Assembly: GCA_916610825.1 (NCBI GenBank)
Contig: OU744448.1
Location: 30,960,107-31,024,106 of the forward strand
Direction of reading: 5' to 3'
DNA: 64,000 bases
Source of the DNA: Haliclystus octoradiatus
Lineage: Eukaryota; Cnidaria; Staurozoa; Stauromedusae; Haliclystidae
Below the pieces are notes generated by a model. It had not been told where the DNA came from. It was given only the letters and a program-made list of their open reading frames with translations, and made no database searches. Both the position numbers and the translations under genes were made by a program. Below are positions 61,494 through 64,000 of this stretch, in pieces; within the stretch, counting starts at the first letter, position 1, and every line of letters begins with the position of its first letter.

Positions 61494-63027
61494 CCTGCCG
61501 TTGTTAATGTAACGGCGTGATATTGTATTATTCTGATACAATATTCAATGTACAATCAGACAGAGATAGCAATGGTGCAGATATGATAGTGAAACATCTC
61601 TTACACCTGTATACCATATCAGGGTTTTCTTGACAATGTTTGATTTAGTTAGTTAAATGTGTATTTATACGAATTATTAAAACTCAGGGATATACTAACA
61701 GGCTCTGTATCTTCCTTTGTAGTGCATGTGATTAAAATATAATAATTTCAAATAGCAACATTCAGGATAAAAGTGAATGCATGACTTGCCAATTGTACTT
61801 GTAAACGTCATCTGTCTCCTCTATATCTGTCAATCTGGTCACCCTCAAATTTGTCGATATTGCTGTCCCAGCAAACAGTGTAAGTTCAATTAACAGTCAA
61901 TGGAATGCTCTTACGGATGTAACAATGGGAACTTTCTGATCGATTAAATAACAGAATATTGAAATAAATTTAACAGGAGGATACGGTATGGTAACAGTAA
62001 TTCTACTTACATGGAGCCATACCCATTTTCACAAAATTAAAAATACTAGGCTGTTGTAATTCTAATACAAAACAATTGTAGTCCTTAGCAAACAGGTTCA
62101 AGTTTGAAGATAGGCATACATCTATTTTATTTAGTGATTTCTTGAATCCTCGGACTGATTTTCGAGAGAGAAAAGACTTAAGTGATGAGTTTCACTACTA
62201 AAGGAGTCAATCTGTTATAGTTCATGATTTTCCATGAAAAATTGGGTCACTTGATTGACGTTCATGAACAGAACATTTCATGGATCGTTCAAGAAAACTC
62301 ACAAATTACCTTTTCAAGGGGGTACCAATTAGAAATATCTAATTAACACTGGGTAACAGCTTCCCAATGTAGGTTCTAACAAAGGAGTTGGCCCTCTAGA
62401 ATCTTGTAACATTTTCTTCTGAATTTTGCCTATAATACTGTAAGTCAGAAAAATATCAGTTTTCTTTTAACATTGTCCTAGATTAGCCTGGAATATAGGA
62501 TTAAAGTGTCTCGTTTTGTCGGACACTGGCATTATTTATCAAGAATTGAACAGATCCCTGAATTGTTTTGGAAATCTCAGGTGAAGGTAAAGACTTTTCT
62601 GACCATGACAGAAAACATTCATAAGGAGTACTTTATAAATAAATTAATGATTTCAGCAAGTCTTCAATTAGACCTGTTCCACATGCCCATGTACTCAATT
62701 TTATCAACGGCTGTTTCGTAATAGGGGACATTTAACTTTTCAGTGAATGAAGTGAGGCGCTCATTATAAATTTGGAATGACCAAATGGGCGACCTCATGT
62801 AGGTAGTCATTTGTTTATTTTGTAACTCATGAAATTATTTGTGATCTCGTTGTGAATTGAAAAGGCGTTTAAAATGATTCGCACATTGTCGGAAATTTTT
62901 TTTCAAATGTGAATTACATCTGTGTGTTGTGCTTTAAGTGGTCTACTGTAATCTGTTTATAAACTAGATATTAACATATTTATGAAGGAAAGTTTACCTA
63001 ATTCACAAAAGGCCTAATTATTATAGA
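61494..63027. other. 3' flank of the EF-hand gene
   Basis: Contains a degenerate palindromic GTTCATGAAC element (62211-62322). The 71-codon frame at 62506-62721 shows no known motif. Otherwise nothing recognised. Confidence 0.4.
62211..62322. repeat. Degenerate GTTCATGAAC element
   Basis: TAGTTCATGATTTTCCATG, GACGTTCATGAACAGAAC and TTCATGGATCGTTCAAG words. The only member of the family I saw outside the PREPL region. Confidence 0.45.
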
Positions 63028-63302
63028 GGTTAGGAATGGTGTAGGCCAACCAGATAAAATAATAACTGGGAAGAATTGCAATCGCTAGAGTAAACTATTT
63101 AATGCTGTTTTAATAATTTAAAACATATGCCTATGTTTAATCTTCATCAAAATATTTTAGGAAGGCTAGGAATGTGTCTGGCCTACCAGATAACATAATA
63201 ATTGGGAAGAATTGCAATCGGTAGAGTATAAAATTATTACTTCATGTTGTCTTATAATTTAAAACATATCTGCCTACGTTTAATCTTCATCAAAGTATTT
63301 TT
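63028..63302. repeat. Tandem duplication at CCDC97-like 3' end
   Basis: Copy A (63028-63159) and copy B (63164-63302) share AACTGGGAAGAATTGCAATCG, TAATTTAAAACATAT and GTTTAATCTTCATCAAA. Copy B includes the true stop codon and last codons; copy A holds a relic of the same codons (KYFDED-stop) in the presumed 3' UTR. Confidence 0.7.
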
Positions 63303-63467
63303 CCTCCTCATCATGTTCTCGAATATCTAATGAATCATCAGCATCGTTGTTATCGATTGCACTATAATCAATTTCCTCTTCACCATTTAAGAATCGTTCT
63401 TGCATTATTGCTAAAAAATCCTGTTGTAGCAATTCTTTATCGATCTTTGATAATGATTTAGTGTCAT
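63280..63467 (-). CDS. CCDC97: CCDC97-like, last coding exon
   Basis: Starts after a TTTATATTTACAG acceptor, needs one incoming base, and ends at TAA (63280-63282). It encodes DTKSLSKIDKELLQQDFLAI, a YSAID core and the acidic end LDIREHDEEEKYFDED. This C-terminal pattern matches the DUF2052 domain of CCDC97, a protein linked to SF3B in splicing. Upstream exons lie beyond the window or at its edge; nothing in 63468-64000 could be joined with confidence. Confidence 0.75.
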
Positions 63468-63504
63468 CTGTAAATATAAAATCATAAAATCTCATGATTA
63501 GCAA

Positions 63505-64000
63505 TTATCAAGCAAACTCAAGAAATAGAAAAAATTTTGATAGCAGTTAAAAGTTTTGCTTTGGGGCAATTCCATCGTTACCCACTTACAAGTCAGAGAG
63601 TTTGTTCTTTCAGGGCTTTGAAATTATTTTAACATTTGGCTTCATTTTTATTAACAGTTGTTTAGATTGATAAGAGGAACATTATTATTCAAAATAATTC
63701 AACATATATGAAAAATTAAGTAAATTAGAAAGAGTTGAGGAGCCGTGACCCACTTATCACACTTTGCAATGTTCCCCAATCAGACACGAAAAACATAAAA
63801 CTTCTGTGGATTCTTAGCGAAAATTGATAAAATTTCCCTGTCATCGTTTTTTTAGACATGATAGCTTAGGTACGGAATCAAACTTATTAAATTCCTTCAT
63901 TCAACTTGGAAAAATCAACGAAGTTACGATGTGACCCACTTACACACGTTTTGTGATCCACTTACAGCTACAAAGCAGCTTATTATGAGCTTTGACATTT
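63505..64000. other. Probable CCDC97-like intron, no exon seen
   Basis: AT-rich. GTGACCCACTTA appears near 63746 and again near 63931, a short direct repeat. No other feature recognised. Confidence 0.35.

Noticed and set aside
62506-62721. 71-codon plus-strand frame
   Set aside because: No recognisable domain, splice context or conservation signal visible.

Overview
This is a 64-kb window of AT-rich animal nuclear DNA. Its genes are split by GT-AG introns, and it carries metazoan gene families and many eukaryotic transposable elements. Gene content and compact AT-rich introns suggest an invertebrate, possibly an ascidian tunicate, but the species call is a guess. No genes are bacterial, and there is no CRISPR array and no stand-alone tRNA or rRNA gene.

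Host genes: (1) A prolyl-oligopeptidase-family gene (PREPL-like) fills 3.0-24.0 kb on the minus strand. I rebuilt it as 22 phase-consistent coding exons (about 724 residues) with Ser/Asp/His catalytic candidates. (2) An intronless 457-residue MFS transporter lies at 39.7-41.1 kb on the minus strand. A possible first exon of another same-strand gene starts about 110 bp after its stop. (3) A complete three-exon glucose-6-phosphatase catalytic-subunit gene (G6PC-like, 364 residues) runs from 60.8 to 54.0 kb on the minus strand. (4) A single-exon four-EF-hand protein (61.0-61.5 kb, plus) starts head-to-head with G6PC, with only 209 bp between start codons. (5) The last coding exon of a CCDC97-like gene lies at 63.3-63.5 kb on the minus strand; the rest is outside the window.

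Mobile DNA: The introns of the PREPL-like gene hold more than 20 copies of a short palindromic element built from GTTCATGAAC-type repeats, with CCCCTGCGAA-like ends and 2-bp flanking duplications. They also hold a Mutator-like MITE, mariner-like 'GGCCAC' MITEs, a Penelope-like relic, old tRNA-SINEs and fold-back elements. From 25 to 53 kb the window is mostly retroelements: a LINE relic (25 kb), a BEL/Pao element with 580-bp LTRs (26.6-32.2 kb), an 885-bp hAT-type MITE (32.6-33.5 kb), and a Ty3/Gypsy element with one uninterrupted 1450-codon ORF (33.6-38.4 kb). A nested block (41.7-53.2 kb) follows. There, a LINE was invaded by a Ty1/copia element flanked by a 330-bp direct repeat of LINE sequence. 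Two SINEs then inserted into copia. Further along, the LINE holds a small non-autonomous LTR element with apparently identical 494-bp LTRs and a single unrecognised 292-residue ORF.

The most promising novelties are the small LTR element with the unknown ORF, the palindromic CCCCTGCGAA family with variable 2-bp target duplications, and the 330-bp duplication around the copia insertion.
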